A stretch of DNA of 43,352 nt from Candidatus Lustribacter telmatis (GCA_003164045.1 PLRU01000042.1:41073-84424), one strand, 5' to 3'. Numbered from the stretch's first letter, positions 32,789 through 43,352 are shown. Made by a program: numbers and translations. Notes: a model not told the origin generated them from the sequence alone.

Positions 32789-33478
32789 ATGGCCGTCGCA
32801 TATTTGCAGCATCAGCCCTCGCCGCGCATCATCTGTAGCCGAAAAGCTCATAGCGTGCCTTGCACGGGGGATCTGACCGATGTCTTTCGCTCCGGCGACG
32901 CTAGTGCGACCATCGTGATCGCCGACGTTTGCGGCAAAGATGAGCAAGCCCATGGCCATGCGCGCTATCTTCGCAATGCCGTTCGCGCGCTGGCGGATGA
33001 TTATTCGCCGGCAGGGGTGCTGGACCGCGTAAACCAGGCCTTCTCGCGCCGCATCGCCGACTTCGGAGACGATCGTTTCGCCAGCGTATTCGTCGCGACG
33101 GTTACGGGACGACGCTTAGCGTATGCATCGGCCGGCCACGATTTTGCTTTGCTCATAAGCTCCGATGGTCGCCATCGGCATCTTCCGCCAACCGGCGTGA
33201 TCGTTGGAGTCAATGGATCGGAGAACTATGGAGAGAGAACGTTAAGCGTCGCCTCGACGGATTGGCTCATCCTTGTAACCGACGGGATCACTGACGCACG
33301 AGACGCAAAGGGCACGTTCTTCGGCACCGGTGGAGTTGCGCGCAACGCGCTGTGCGCTGTCGGAGCCGGCAAGGATGACCCGGCCACGCATATCCTCGAG
33401 GCCGCCCGAACGCACGGCAGTGGTCGTTTCGTAGACGATGCCTCCGTGCTCTGCGTCCGTTTTTCAGCTCGCGACTGA
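32789..33478 (+). CDS. SpoIIE-type PP2C serine phosphatase
   Basis: A 229-residue stand-alone SpoIIE/PPM phosphatase. Metal-site Asp residues are seen in IADVCGKD near 45-52, LVTDGITDARD near 162-172, and DDASVLCVRF at the C-terminus, with the SAGHDF motif near 113-118. Such phosphatases regulate anti-sigma-factor antagonists (RsbU/RsbX style). There is no sensor domain and no kinase partner nearby. It is divergent from the ThDP enzyme gene, with 110 bases between starts. Confidence 0.9.
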   Translation: MAVAYLQHQPSPRIICSRKAHSVPCTGDLTDVFRSGDASATIVIADVCGKDEQAHGHARYLRNAVRALADDYSPAGVLDRVNQAFSRRIADFGDDRFASVFVATVTGRRLAYASAGHDFALLISSDGRHRHLPPTGVIVGVNGSENYGERTLSVASTDWLILVTDGITDARDAKGTFFGTGGVARNALCAVGAGKDDPATHILEAARTHGSGRFVDDASVLCVRFSARD

Positions 33479-33506
33479 ACCCGAATTTGTCGTAGGGGCG
33501 ATGTCC

Positions 33507-33521
33507 GGATCGCGTAGATCC
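33507..33521 (+). terminator. Short hairpin after the phosphatase gene
   Basis: GGATC-GCGTA-GATCC forms a five-base stem about 30 bases past the phosphatase stop, followed by CCCCTTTC. A weak terminator is possible. Confidence 0.3.
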
Positions 33522-33623
33522 CCCTTTCATGAGATCTTCACATCGCGCGGATACCGTTGCTGTTGCTAACTTTCTGAGGTAATCCGACGTGATCGACAGC
33601 AGCTTCGCTCCTGGGGGTGCGCT

Positions 33624-34955
33624 ATGAACGCCGTTAGCGCTACGTCCCTGCGAGACTGCGCTGCCGCCGCCGCGCTCGCGGGTGCGGGGGATCCGTATGC
33701 GGCGCTCCTCGAACGCGTGGGCAACGCATCGGTCGTCTTGATCGGCGAGGCCTCGCACGGAACGCACGAGTTCTACGCGGAGCGCGCTGAGATCACGCGC
33801 CGCCTGATCGAGCAAAAGGGCTTCGCGGCCGTTGCGGTTGAGGCCGACTGGCCCGATGCGCTGCGCGTCAACCGCTATGTCACCGGCACGAGCGACGATG
33901 CGGATGCGGCCGAGGCGTTGGCCGGTTTCAAACGCTTCCCGACGTGGATGTGGCGGAATGCCGACGTGCTCGATTTCATCGGCTGGCTGCGTGAGTTTAA
34001 CGACTCGCGCGCGCAACGCCGGCGCGTCGGTTTCTACGGCCTCGACCTCTACAGTCTCCAGGCGTCGATCGAGGAGGTCGTCGGCTATCTCGACCGCGTC
34101 GATCCCGAGGCGGCCAATCGTGCTCGTCGCCACTACAGCTGCTTCGACGCCGTTCCCGATCCGGCCGAATACGGTCACGGTGTCGCGCTTGGGATGACGG
34201 CCTCGTGTCGCGATGACGTAGTGCAGACGCTAATCGAGCTACGGCGGCGATCGCAAACCTATCTCCACCTCGACGGCGTGGTGGCTGCGGACGAGTATTT
34301 CTACGCCGAGCAGAACGCGCGCGTAGCGAAAGCCGCGGAAGAGTACTATCGCACGATGATCGACCGGGGCATCTCATCCTGGAATCTGCGGGACGGGCAT
34401 ATGTTCGAAACGCTGGAGGCACTTGGGGCGCACCTGGGACGGCATCGCGAGACGAAAAAGATCGTCGTGTGGGCCCACAACTCGCACGTCGGCAACGCTG
34501 CCGCGACGGAGATGTCGCAGGCCGGGGAGTTCAACATTGGCGAACTCAGCCGTCGGCGGCATGGACAGCACGCCGCATTGATCGGCTTTACGACATATCA
34601 CGGGACGGTGAGTGCCGCTTCCGATTGGGGCGCCCCGGTAGAGCGGAAGATCGTTCGGCCGGGACTAGCCGGCAGCTACGAGGAGCTCTTCCATCGCACC
34701 GGCGTCCCGCGCTTCAGCCTAATGCTCGACGACCCCGCCGTTCGCGCCGCCTGTGCGGGGCCGCTTCTCGAGCGTGCAATCGGTGTCATATACCGCCCGC
34801 AAACGGAACGGCAAAGCCACTACTTTGCCTCGAGGCTCCCGCTTCAGTTCGACGTCGTGATCCACATCGACCACACACGTGCGGTGGAGCCGCTCGAACG
34901 CACGACGGTTTGGGAAAAAGGGGAAGTCGCCGAGACGTATCCGTCCGGCCTCTAG
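33624..34955 (+). CDS. Erythromycin esterase family protein
   Basis: A 443-residue member of the EreA-like family (PF05139). Active-site elements are present: GEASHGTHEFY with His45, Glu73 in VEADWPD, and VWAHNSHVGN near residue 290 with further histidines. EreA-type enzymes hydrolyse macrolide lactones, but most family members in soil bacteria are of unknown substrate, so resistance should not be assumed. No signal peptide. It is followed 15 bases later by a small membrane protein gene. Confidence 0.9.
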   Translation: MNAVSATSLRDCAAAAALAGAGDPYAALLERVGNASVVLIGEASHGTHEFYAERAEITRRLIEQKGFAAVAVEADWPDALRVNRYVTGTSDDADAAEALAGFKRFPTWMWRNADVLDFIGWLREFNDSRAQRRRVGFYGLDLYSLQASIEEVVGYLDRVDPEAANRARRHYSCFDAVPDPAEYGHGVALGMTASCRDDVVQTLIELRRRSQTYLHLDGVVAADEYFYAEQNARVAKAAEEYYRTMIDRGISSWNLRDGHMFETLEALGAHLGRHRETKKIVVWAHNSHVGNAAATEMSQAGEFNIGELSRRRHGQHAALIGFTTYHGTVSAASDWGAPVERKIVRPGLAGSYEELFHRTGVPRFSLMLDDPAVRAACAGPLLERAIGVIYRPQTERQSHYFASRLPLQFDVVIHIDHTRAVEPLERTTVWEKGEVAETYPSGL

Positions 34956-34970
34956 GAAGGGAGTTGCGAG

Positions 34971-35189
34971 ATGTCTATGTTTCGGCAGGGGGTAATCGTG
35001 GCGTTCGTTCTCGGGACGATGCTAAACGCGTGGGTCGTCGTCGGCGCGACCGGGGGCTACAAATACTACGGTAACGTTTCTCCCTTGGATGTCACCGGTG
35101 CCAACGAATTTGCGCTCTGGATCGAGACGGCTCTCATCCTGTTCGGTATCGCCGCGTGGTGGCTGTCGCGATCCAAGACGGTCATCTGA
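34971..35189 (+). CDS. Small membrane protein, two predicted helices
   Basis: A 72-residue protein with two hydrophobic segments (about 7-27 and 48-65) joined by a Tyr/Gly-rich loop GGYKYYGNVS. The ribosome site GGAAGGGAG lies just before the ATG. It follows the esterase-family gene by 15 bases, so the two are probably co-transcribed. No family recognised. Confidence 0.72.
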   Translation: MSMFRQGVIVAFVLGTMLNAWVVVGATGGYKYYGNVSPLDVTGANEFALWIETALILFGIAAWWLSRSKTVI

Positions 35190-35278
35190 TGCGCGCTACG
35201 CGCGTGCCGCTGTGACGAGAGAACGGGTTATGAATCCCGGGTTCATGAGACATTCACCGCCGGCGATAGACTGGTGAT

Positions 35279-35761
35279 ATGAAACGTTGCGCGATCGGAA
35301 TGCTCAGCTTGCTCGTACTCGTCTCGTCCGCGGCCGGGGCTGCCGGCGGCGTAGTGAGCGACGGTTACTGGTGGGATGCCCTTCCGAACGATGCGAAGGC
35401 CAACCTGATGGCCGGCGCGACCGCCGCTTACGAAGCCGGTTGGAGAAGCGGTCTTCTGGCTGGAGAGGGCGCCGGAACCCAGGCGATTACGCGTTCCTCG
35501 CTGAGCGACGATCAGAAGACTGCGTTAGGGATAACGCTACGCAACGCCGCCGTTTCGGTGATCGCCCGACAGTCTCCGACCTTCGACGGCAAACAGATCG
35601 CCGCGTACGTCGAAGGGATGAACGATTTCTACGTCAAGCATCAGAACGTAACCGACTTGGATTTTTCCGCAGTCTTCGCGTGCATACAGGATAAGCCGAG
35701 CCGGACATGCGATGCCGTAGCCGCCGACTACGCGAAGTCGAGGGCGGCGGCGTTACGGTAG
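35279..35761 (+). CDS. Exported small protein of unknown function
   Basis: A 160-residue protein with a clear signal peptide (about 1-22). The mature part is mostly helical (LMAGATAAYEAGWRSGLLAG, then AAYVEGMNDFYVKH) and has two cysteines, Cys near 137 and Cys near 146, that could form a disulfide. No family is recognised. Its 3' end overlaps the convergent gene at 35753 by nine bases. Confidence 0.75.
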   Translation: MKRCAIGMLSLLVLVSSAAGAAGGVVSDGYWWDALPNDAKANLMAGATAAYEAGWRSGLLAGEGAGTQAITRSSLSDDQKTALGITLRNAAVSVIARQSPTFDGKQIAAYVEGMNDFYVKHQNVTDLDFSAVFACIQDKPSRTCDAVAADYAKSRAAALR

Positions 35762-35998
35762 TTCGTGCCGCATGCCTCGCCGGTAGTCGATCATCCCTTT
35801 CCGCACGATCGTCGGCGGTAACGGCTTCGCGTGGTGCACGACGGCGGCGGGCTTCGACTTGCGCAGCGGTGGCCGCGTCAGTTTGAAGAGCATATCGAGG
35901 AGTGGCCCTTGCTGCACGTGGCTGAAGGCGGTGAGGACCCGCTTGCGGTGCAATTTGACGCCGCTGTTTTCCTCGATGAGATCTTCCAAGTCCGACAT
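35753..35998 (-). CDS. Small basic protein of unknown function
   Basis: An 81-residue protein, acidic at the start (MSDLEDLIEENSGVK) and strongly basic after, with RPPLRKSKPAAVVHHAK in the middle. No motif or family recognised. It is convergent with the exported protein gene and overlaps it by nine bases. Codon use is compatible with a real gene, but evidence is limited to the open frame and composition. Confidence 0.45.
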   Translation of the reverse strand: MSDLEDLIEENSGVKLHRKRVLTAFSHVQQGPLLDMLFKLTRPPLRKSKPAAVVHHAKPLPPTIVRKGMIDYRRGMRHELP

Positions 35999-36107
35999 AA
36001 CCGGGCCAGTCTGGCACGCGGGAGAGAAGATGCCGTGAACGCTGTATTCACACGGGCAGCCATGATGGAAACCGAAGCGCGCGCTCGAGCACTTCGATTA
36101 GGCAAAA

Positions 36108-37238
36108 TCAAGCGCGCGCAACCGCAACAGGCGTCCGCTCGGCCTCTTCAAGGAACGGATAGGTCGTGTATCCTTCTGCAGCGCCGCCGAAGAAACGACC
36201 GGCGTCCGGTTCGTTTTGGGGCGCGTTGCGGCGCAGGCGCTCGACTAAATCCGGGTTGGCGATGTACGCTCGACCGAACGCGACGAGATCGGCGTAGCCG
36301 CGGGTCACCGCCTCCAGCGCCATCTCCCGGTCGTATCCGTTATTCACCATCCACGGGCCACCGAAGGTCCTACGAAGCCCAGGAAAGTCAAAGCCTCGAA
36401 GATCACGTGGCCCTTGTGTTGCGCCTTCGATGACGTGGACGTAAGCAAGTCCGAAACGGTCGAGCTCGTGGACGAAGGGAAAGAAGAGGGCCGACGGATC
36501 GCTATCGGAGATTCCATTTGCAGGGCTTACGGGCGCAATGCGTATTCCAACCCGGCTCGCTCCCGCCGCAGCGGTGACCGCCTCGACGACTTGCAAGGGA
36601 AAACGCATCCGATTCTTGACGGAACCGCCGTACTCATCGCTGCGATGGTTCGCGCCGTCGCGCAGGAACTGATCGAGCAGGTAACCGTTTGCAGCATGGA
36701 TCTCGACGCCGTCGAAACCAGCCGCAAGTGCGTTTCGTGTCGCTTGCGCGTAATCGCCGATGATCGCCGGCAACTCGCTTGCCTCAAGAGCACGTGGCGT
36801 CCCGACTTGAGCAAACGTGCCGTCCTCGATGAACGTCCTAACGCCTTGTGGAGCGATGGCCGAGGGCGCCACCGGCAAGATCCCGCCTGGCTGCAATGAC
36901 GGATGCGAGATTCGGCCGACGTGCCAAAGTTGCAAGAACATCGTGCCTCCGCGGGCATGCACCGCGTCCGTAACCAGCCGCCAGCCGGCAATCTGCTCGG
37001 CCGAATAGATGCCCGGCGTCCAAGCATAGCCCTTTGCCGTCGGTGAGATCTGTGTTGCTTCGGCAATGATAAGCCCGGCACTCGCGCGCTGAGCATAATA
37101 CGTCGCATTGAGCTCGTTGGGTGCGTCAGTCCCCGGGGTCGCACGATCGCGGGTAAGCGGGGCCATGACAATACGGTTGCGGAGGGTGATTCCGCGCAAG
37201 TCAAACGGCGTGAAAAGAACGGTTGGATCGAGCACCAT
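36108..37238 (-). CDS. Old yellow enzyme family ene-reductase (NemA/XenB-like)
   Basis: FMN-dependent ene-reductase of 376 residues that reduces activated alkenes, nitrate esters or nitroaromatics with NAD(P)H. The active-site His181-Ala-Ala-Asn184 pair and Tyr186 (HAANGYLLDQF) are at the canonical positions, RDGANHRSDEYGGS follows, and the C-terminal FGRAYIANPDL is the phosphate-binding site. The ATG at 37238 is preferred over one 16 codons upstream because it gives the typical VLFTPFDLRG N-terminus and has GGGAAAT before it. It neighbours two nitroreductases, which suggests a shared reductive detoxification role. Confidence 0.93.
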   Translation of the reverse strand: MVLDPTVLFTPFDLRGITLRNRIVMAPLTRDRATPGTDAPNELNATYYAQRASAGLIIAEATQISPTAKGYAWTPGIYSAEQIAGWRLVTDAVHARGGTMFLQLWHVGRISHPSLQPGGILPVAPSAIAPQGVRTFIEDGTFAQVGTPRALEASELPAIIGDYAQATRNALAAGFDGVEIHAANGYLLDQFLRDGANHRSDEYGGSVKNRMRFPLQVVEAVTAAAGASRVGIRIAPVSPANGISDSDPSALFFPFVHELDRFGLAYVHVIEGATQGPRDLRGFDFPGLRRTFGGPWMVNNGYDREMALEAVTRGYADLVAFGRAYIANPDLVERLRRNAPQNEPDAGRFFGGAAEGYTTYPFLEEAERTPVAVARA

Positions 37239-37387
37239 TGCGTTACTATTTCCCAAATCTTTGCGACCGCGAAGGCCACCTGGCATGTGATACGTCTTCG
37301 GTCATTTAGCATGGGATGCCGCGATGGTGGACCGATGAAGGTCATCTTCCCCGGATATTCTCGAGTGCGTCGTATCCTTGGGCTCCA

Positions 37388-38050
37388 ATGAGCACACGTC
37401 GAGAAGCGAATCTTGCTTTGCTTTCGGTCATCGTCGCCGGCGCCATGCCTCGCATCGGTACGGCCGCAGACCTTTCGGCGATGGCGTTGCCGCCACCGAA
37501 GACGGAGGGCGGCAAACCGCTGATGGAGGCGCTAAAGGCACGCCATTCGACCCGCGAATTTGCCGATCGGCAACTCGCGCCGCAGATGCTCTCGAATCTG
37601 CTTTGGGCTGCGTGGGGCATCAACCGCCCGCAAAGCGGTTTGCGAACGGCACCGAGTTCTCAAGCGTGCATGGACATCGACCTCTATCTCGCGATGGCGA
37701 ACGGCGTTTGGATCTACAATCCGAAGACGCACTCGATCTCGCAGTTGATGCCGGATGACGTTCGCGGCGAAACGACGACCGGTCAGGACTACGTCAAGAC
37801 CGCGCCGTTGAATCTGATCTATGTTTCGGACGCGGCTCGGATGAAGAACCCGTCAGGCCCGGAACGCGCGCTCACCGGCATCGCCGACTCTGCGGTAATC
37901 GGGCAGAACGTCTATCTCTTCTGTGCGTCCGAGGGTTTGGGCGCCGTCCTGCGCGCGTCCGTACCCGGAGCGAAGCTCGCGCAACGGCTGAACCTGAAAC
38001 CGACGCAGGCCATCTATTTTGCCCAGTCGGTCGGTTATCCCAAAGGCTAG
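37388..38050 (+). CDS. Nitroreductase family protein with N-terminal hydrophobic segment
   Basis: A 220-residue FMN nitroreductase (SagB-type style). The FMN-binding start RHSTREF is at 52-58, LLWAAWGINR at about 69-78, and FCASEGLGAVL near 178-188. Unusually for this family, residues 1-27 look like a signal peptide or anchor, with Ala-Asp-Leu after. The upstream in-frame ATG at 37316 would precede it and looks spurious. A paralogue lies convergent at 38197. The two share LFCASEGLG and AQSVGYP-type endings, so they arose by duplication. Confidence 0.85.
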   Translation: MSTRREANLALLSVIVAGAMPRIGTAADLSAMALPPPKTEGGKPLMEALKARHSTREFADRQLAPQMLSNLLWAAWGINRPQSGLRTAPSSQACMDIDLYLAMANGVWIYNPKTHSISQLMPDDVRGETTTGQDYVKTAPLNLIYVSDAARMKNPSGPERALTGIADSAVIGQNVYLFCASEGLGAVLRASVPGAKLAQRLNLKPTQAIYFAQSVGYPKG

Positions 38051-38182
38051 CAGCGCTTTATCCATCGCTTCGAGGCGTCGCTCACCGAGTTCAAGCAATT
38101 GGTCCTGGAATGGATTTATGTCCTGATTGTATTTGAAGAACAACGGTGTGGTGAAGTGCTCTTCGAGCGCGATCTTTTTCAT
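38050..38182 (-). pseudogene. 5' stump of an amidohydrolase gene
   Basis: The minus-strand frame from the ATG at 38182 reads MKKIALEEHFTTPLFFKYNQ and then QLLELGERRLEAMDKA. That is the typical N-terminus of Amidohydro_2 decarboxylase-type enzymes (IALEEHF, then GERRLxxMD). After about 43 codons it runs into the antisense of the nitroreductase gene, so the other ~85 percent of the enzyme is missing. It sits between two convergent paralogous nitroreductases, which suggests a rearrangement joined the nitroreductase to this broken gene. Confidence 0.72.
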
Positions 38183-38196
38183 GGTTTATGCGGGCC

Positions 38197-38838
38197 TCAA
38201 AGCATTATGGGATGCTGCGGATAGCCGACGGTTTGCGCAAACGTCACAAACTGACCGTCGGGCAGCATCAGCAGGTGAGCAAGTTTGGTATGATCGACCG
38301 ACCCGCGAAAGACGGTTCCGAGGCCTTCTGATGCACAGAACAGGTAGACGTTCTCTCCGATGAAAGCACTGTCGACCGAAGCGTAAAGGCGGCGCTCCTC
38401 CGGCGAAACATCAGTCATACGCTCGCCGTGTGCGACGTAGATCAGTTCGAGCGGCGCCGCAGCGACGAAGTCTTGTACGCCGGGCTGTTGCCGGATATCA
38501 CCCGTGAGGTGAGGCACGAGTCGATGCGTGGCCGGTTCGTAGAGCCAAACCCCGTCAGCCATCGCGAGGTAGATGTCCAGCACCATGACGTGGCGCCAAT
38601 AGGGTGCGGTCCGGTCGCCGTTCGCGCGATTGACGCCGAAGCCGGCCCACAGAAGATCGGAGAGAAGCTGCAGCGGCAACGGACGATCCGCGTATTCGCG
38701 TGTCGAGCGCCGCAGTTGGAGTGCGGCGGTAAGCGATTGGTTCCCATACGTACGCGCCGCTGGGAGAACGACCGGTTCTTGGGGCACGGTGGCACTCGTT
38801 TCATCGAGAGTGCGCTGGGGACTAACCTGTTGCGTCAA
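38197..38838 (-). CDS. Nitroreductase family protein (paralogue)
   Basis: A 213-residue FMN nitroreductase closely resembling the protein at 37388-38050. RRSTREY is at 43-49, LLWAGFGVNR follows at about 60-69, and FIGENVYLFCASEGLG near 164-179. The FMN and NAD(P)H roles follow from the family. It lacks the hydrophobic N-terminus of its paralogue, so it is probably cytoplasmic. The gene converges on the paralogue with the amidohydrolase remnant between them. Confidence 0.88.
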   Translation of the reverse strand: MTQQVSPQRTLDETSATVPQEPVVLPAARTYGNQSLTAALQLRRSTREYADRPLPLQLLSDLLWAGFGVNRANGDRTAPYWRHVMVLDIYLAMADGVWLYEPATHRLVPHLTGDIRQQPGVQDFVAAAPLELIYVAHGERMTDVSPEERRLYASVDSAFIGENVYLFCASEGLGTVFRGSVDHTKLAHLLMLPDGQFVTFAQTVGYPQHPIML

Positions 38839-38965
38839 CTCTATACCCTCAGGACCCTTGGGGGTTGAGAGTAGACCGGCTGTTTGAAGATCTCGGGAAG
38901 ATGCCTTTCACAATGCTCGGCTTATCGGCTCGCTAAGATCGAGCTTACCCCCGGAGGCGCGTCGC

Positions 38966-41416
38966 ATGTTAACAAGTCTTCCAATGGCCCCGAAAGTAGC
39001 TGAGAGCACGGATCCCGCGGGAACGTACGTGCGGCCCTTCAACGCTATTTCCAACGGCGACGTGGCCGTGGTCGGCGGCAAGAATGCCTCGCTGGGCGAG
39101 ATGTATTGCGCCCTCAAAGGCGCCGGCGTTCCGATTCCCAACGGTTTTGCCGTAACGGCCGCGGCCTACCGGCACGTCCTGGATGAGGGACACGCTTGGG
39201 ACGCGCTGCGCGAGGCCCTCGCGGGCATCGATCCGAGCAACCTCGATGACCTCGCCGAACGAGGCGAACGCGCGCGTCGGATCATCCTTGGCTGTCCGCT
39301 GCCGCCGGCACTAGCCGCGGAGATTCTGGCCGCATACCACGGTCTGCTTGACGAATACGGGCCCGACACCGCCGTCGCCGTTAGGAGTTCTGCGACGGCC
39401 GAAGACTTGCCGAACGCGAGTTTCGCAGGACAGCACGAGAGCTTCCTCAACATTCGCGGCGACGACATGGTACTCGGTGCGTATCGCCGCTGCATTGCGA
39501 GCTTGTTCACGGAACGCGCCATTCACTACCGCATCGATCAGGGCTTCGATCATCTCAAGGTCGGGCTTTCGGTCGGCATCATGAAGATGATCCGCTCGGA
39601 TCTCGCAACGAGCGGCGTCGCCTTCACGATCGACACGGAGAGCGGTTTTCGCGACGTCGTTTTCATTACGGGATCGTACGGCATGGGTGAGGACATCGTG
39701 CAAGGGACGGTCGATCCGGATGAGTTCTATGTCCACAAGCCGACCTTCGAGGCCGGTTTTCAAGCCGTGCTACGCCGGCGTATCGGGTCCAAGCAAAAAA
39801 AGATGGTGTGCATCACGGCAAGCGCCGGGGAACGCGAGCATACGACCTCCGACATCGATACCTCAGCCGAGGAGCGTGAGCGGGCATGCATAACCGATGC
39901 CGAGGTCCTGACGATCGCGCAGATGAGCTTGACGATCGAACGGCACTTCAGCGCGCGCGCCGGGGCAGCCGTCCCGATGGACATCGAATGGGCGCAAGAC
40001 GGCCCGGGAGGCCGCATTTTCATCGTGCAAGCGCGGCCCGAGACCGTCGCTTCGCGGAAGCCGATCGTCGTCGATACCGTCGACGAATACCGGTTCCTCA
40101 ACGATCCCGGAACGGCGCTCCTGACCGGCCGCGCAATCGGCAGCAAGATGTCGTCCGGAAAGGCGCGCCTGGTGCGTGGGACCGGCGACCTGGAAGCCTT
40201 CATTCCCGGCGAGATTCTCGTTGCGGACATGACGTCGCCCGACTGGGAACCCGTCATGAAAACGGCCGGCGGCATCATCACCAACCGGGGCGGGCGCACG
40301 TGTCACGCCGCAATCGTCGCGCGTGAACTCGGGATACCGGCCGTCATCGGAACCGAAGACGCGACGACCCGCTTGGCGCTCGGTGAAGAGGTTACGCTCT
40401 CGTGCGCTCACGGCGAGACCGGAACCGTCTACGCGGGCTGCGTGCCGTTCGAGGTCCAGCACGTCAAAGTCGGCGACCTTCCTGCGGCCCCAACCAAGGT
40501 GATGCTGACGATCGGCGATCCCGAGATCGCCTTTGCAACCAGCTTCATCCCCAACGACGGCGTTGGCCTGGCGCGGATGGAGTTTATCGTCTCCAACGAT
40601 ATCAAGATTCACCCGATGGCATTGGTGCACCCCGAACGCATCAGCGATGCGGCAGTGCGCGATCGGATTCTTGCCCTCACCAAGTCGTTCGCGAAACCGT
40701 CGGATTATTTCGTGCAGAAACTCTCCGAGGGGGTCGGCACGATTGCCGCGGCGTTCTATCCCAAACCCGTCATCGTGCGGATGTCCGATTTCAAAACGAA
40801 CGAATATGCGACGTTGCTGGGCGGCGATGCATTCGAACCGGTGGAATCGAACCCCATGCTCGGGTTGCGCGGTGCCTCGCGCTACACGCACCCGTCGTAT
40901 GCAGAAGGCTTTGCGCTCGAGTGCGCGGCGATGCAACGCGTTCGGGGCGAGATGGGGTTCACGAACGTCCTCTTGATGATCCCCTTCTGCCGCCGGGTCG
41001 ACGAGGCAAAACGCGTCATCGACCGCATGGCGGAGCTCGGTCTGCGCCGCGGAGAGAAGGGACTAGAAATCTACGTGATGTGCGAGATCCCGAACAACGT
41101 GATCCAGATCGATGCCTTCGCCCAGTATTTCGACGGCTTCTCGATCGGTTCGAACGATCTCACCCAACTCGTCCTCGGCGTCGACCGCGACTCGGATCTC
41201 GTCGCCTTCGATTACGACGAGCGCGATCCGGGGATGCTCGAGATGCTGCGCCTCGCCATTGTCGGATCAAAACGTAACCATCGGCATGTTGGGATCTGCG
41301 GTCAGGCACCCTCCGACTATCCCGATATGGCCAAGTATCTCGTCGAACTAGGCATCGATTCGATCAGCCTCAATCCGGACAGCGTCGTTAAGACACGACT
41401 GCAACTAGCGAAGTAG
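38966..41416 (+). CDS. ppsA: Phosphoenolpyruvate synthase
   Basis: An 816-residue PEP synthase (pyruvate, water dikinase) that makes PEP, AMP and phosphate from pyruvate and ATP. The nucleotide-binding half has GGKNASLGEM (37-46) and RSSATAEDLPNASFAGQ (140-156). The phosphohistidine domain has His447 in GGRTCHAAIV. The PEP/pyruvate domain ends with GICGQAPSD and a C-terminal SLNPDSVVKT. A good ribosome site, GGAGG, lies just before the ATG. It is 1 base upstream of the GltD-like gene, so PEP synthesis is linked to the pyruvate:ferredoxin oxidoreductase operon. Confidence 0.95.
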   Translation: MLTSLPMAPKVAESTDPAGTYVRPFNAISNGDVAVVGGKNASLGEMYCALKGAGVPIPNGFAVTAAAYRHVLDEGHAWDALREALAGIDPSNLDDLAERGERARRIILGCPLPPALAAEILAAYHGLLDEYGPDTAVAVRSSATAEDLPNASFAGQHESFLNIRGDDMVLGAYRRCIASLFTERAIHYRIDQGFDHLKVGLSVGIMKMIRSDLATSGVAFTIDTESGFRDVVFITGSYGMGEDIVQGTVDPDEFYVHKPTFEAGFQAVLRRRIGSKQKKMVCITASAGEREHTTSDIDTSAEERERACITDAEVLTIAQMSLTIERHFSARAGAAVPMDIEWAQDGPGGRIFIVQARPETVASRKPIVVDTVDEYRFLNDPGTALLTGRAIGSKMSSGKARLVRGTGDLEAFIPGEILVADMTSPDWEPVMKTAGGIITNRGGRTCHAAIVARELGIPAVIGTEDATTRLALGEEVTLSCAHGETGTVYAGCVPFEVQHVKVGDLPAAPTKVMLTIGDPEIAFATSFIPNDGVGLARMEFIVSNDIKIHPMALVHPERISDAAVRDRILALTKSFAKPSDYFVQKLSEGVGTIAAAFYPKPVIVRMSDFKTNEYATLLGGDAFEPVESNPMLGLRGASRYTHPSYAEGFALECAAMQRVRGEMGFTNVLLMIPFCRRVDEAKRVIDRMAELGLRRGEKGLEIYVMCEIPNNVIQIDAFAQYFDGFSIGSNDLTQLVLGVDRDSDLVAFDYDERDPGMLEMLRLAIVGSKRNHRHVGICGQAPSDYPDMAKYLVELGIDSISLNPDSVVKTRLQLAK

Positions 41417-43352
<1,936 letters not shown>

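Noticed and set aside
33624..34955. Calling this gene a macrolide resistance determinant
   Set aside because: It belongs to the erythromycin esterase family, but substrate specificity cannot be read from these motifs and the neighbours give no resistance context.
39863..40936. Antisense frame of about 357 codons opposite the PEP synthase
   Set aside because: No motif and typical antisense composition; the sense frame is a full-length PEP synthase.

Overview
This 43.4 kb window is a gene-dense, GC-rich piece of a bacterial chromosome. No rRNA, tRNA, insertion sequence, phage gene or CRISPR array was recognised. The content fits a free-living, metabolically versatile soil or sediment bacterium: many ABC-type solute binding proteins, FadR-type GntR regulators, CoA-thioester catabolism, a molybdenum hydroxylase, ene-reductase and nitroreductases, plus a pyruvate:ferredoxin oxidoreductase. 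The phylum cannot be settled from the sequence alone; a poorly sampled lineage such as Eremiobacterota (WPS-2) is only a guess.

Layout. 1-6267 (+): a compact uptake operon, cut by the left edge, with an iron/polyamine-type ABC ATPase, a fused double permease and a binding protein, then an amidohydrolase and a secreted type-B carboxylesterase; most junctions overlap or nearly touch. 6328-12333: a FadR-type regulator (-) divergent from a catabolic operon (+) encoding a crotonase, a thiolase-like protein with a DUF35 partner, a class III CoA transferase, an orphan NMT1-type binding protein and a PEBP-family protein. Two TGGT-N3-ACC(A/C) dyads, 21 bp apart, lie over the putative promoter. 12365-17877: small orphan genes, a bicupin protein, a second orphan NMT1-type binding protein, a decayed DoxX gene, a lineage-type XRE regulator, a second FadR-type regulator and a divergent HD-domain protein whose His/Asp spacing resembles PhnZ-type diiron oxygenases. 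17907-23790: two TSUP exporters flank a PaoABC-like molybdenum hydroxylase operon and a secreted repeat protein.

23787-30270: a minus-strand group (AraC regulator, DUF3237-like protein, DMT exporter, TSUP exporter), a sensor kinase with two response regulators, a second near-identical AraC protein abutting a remnant of a zinc alcohol dehydrogenase, a degenerate SDR, and a paralogue of the XRE regulator. 30281-33478: a Tat-exported ThDP enzyme paired with a c-type cytochrome, divergent from a SpoIIE-type phosphatase. 33624-38838: erythromycin esterase family protein, small exported or membrane proteins, an old yellow enzyme, and two convergent paralogous nitroreductases enclosing the 5' stump of an amidohydrolase gene. 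38966-43352 (+): PEP synthase, a GltD-like flavoprotein with ferredoxin domains, and the start of a pyruvate:ferredoxin oxidoreductase, a central-carbon module.

The most unusual items are the apparently exported ThDP enzyme with its own cytochrome c, the cysteine-less thiolase/DUF35 pair next to a crotonase lacking one catalytic glutamate, the PhnZ-like HD protein, and three separate gene remnants (DoxX, zinc alcohol dehydrogenase, amidohydrolase) that sit beside duplicated or regulatory genes.
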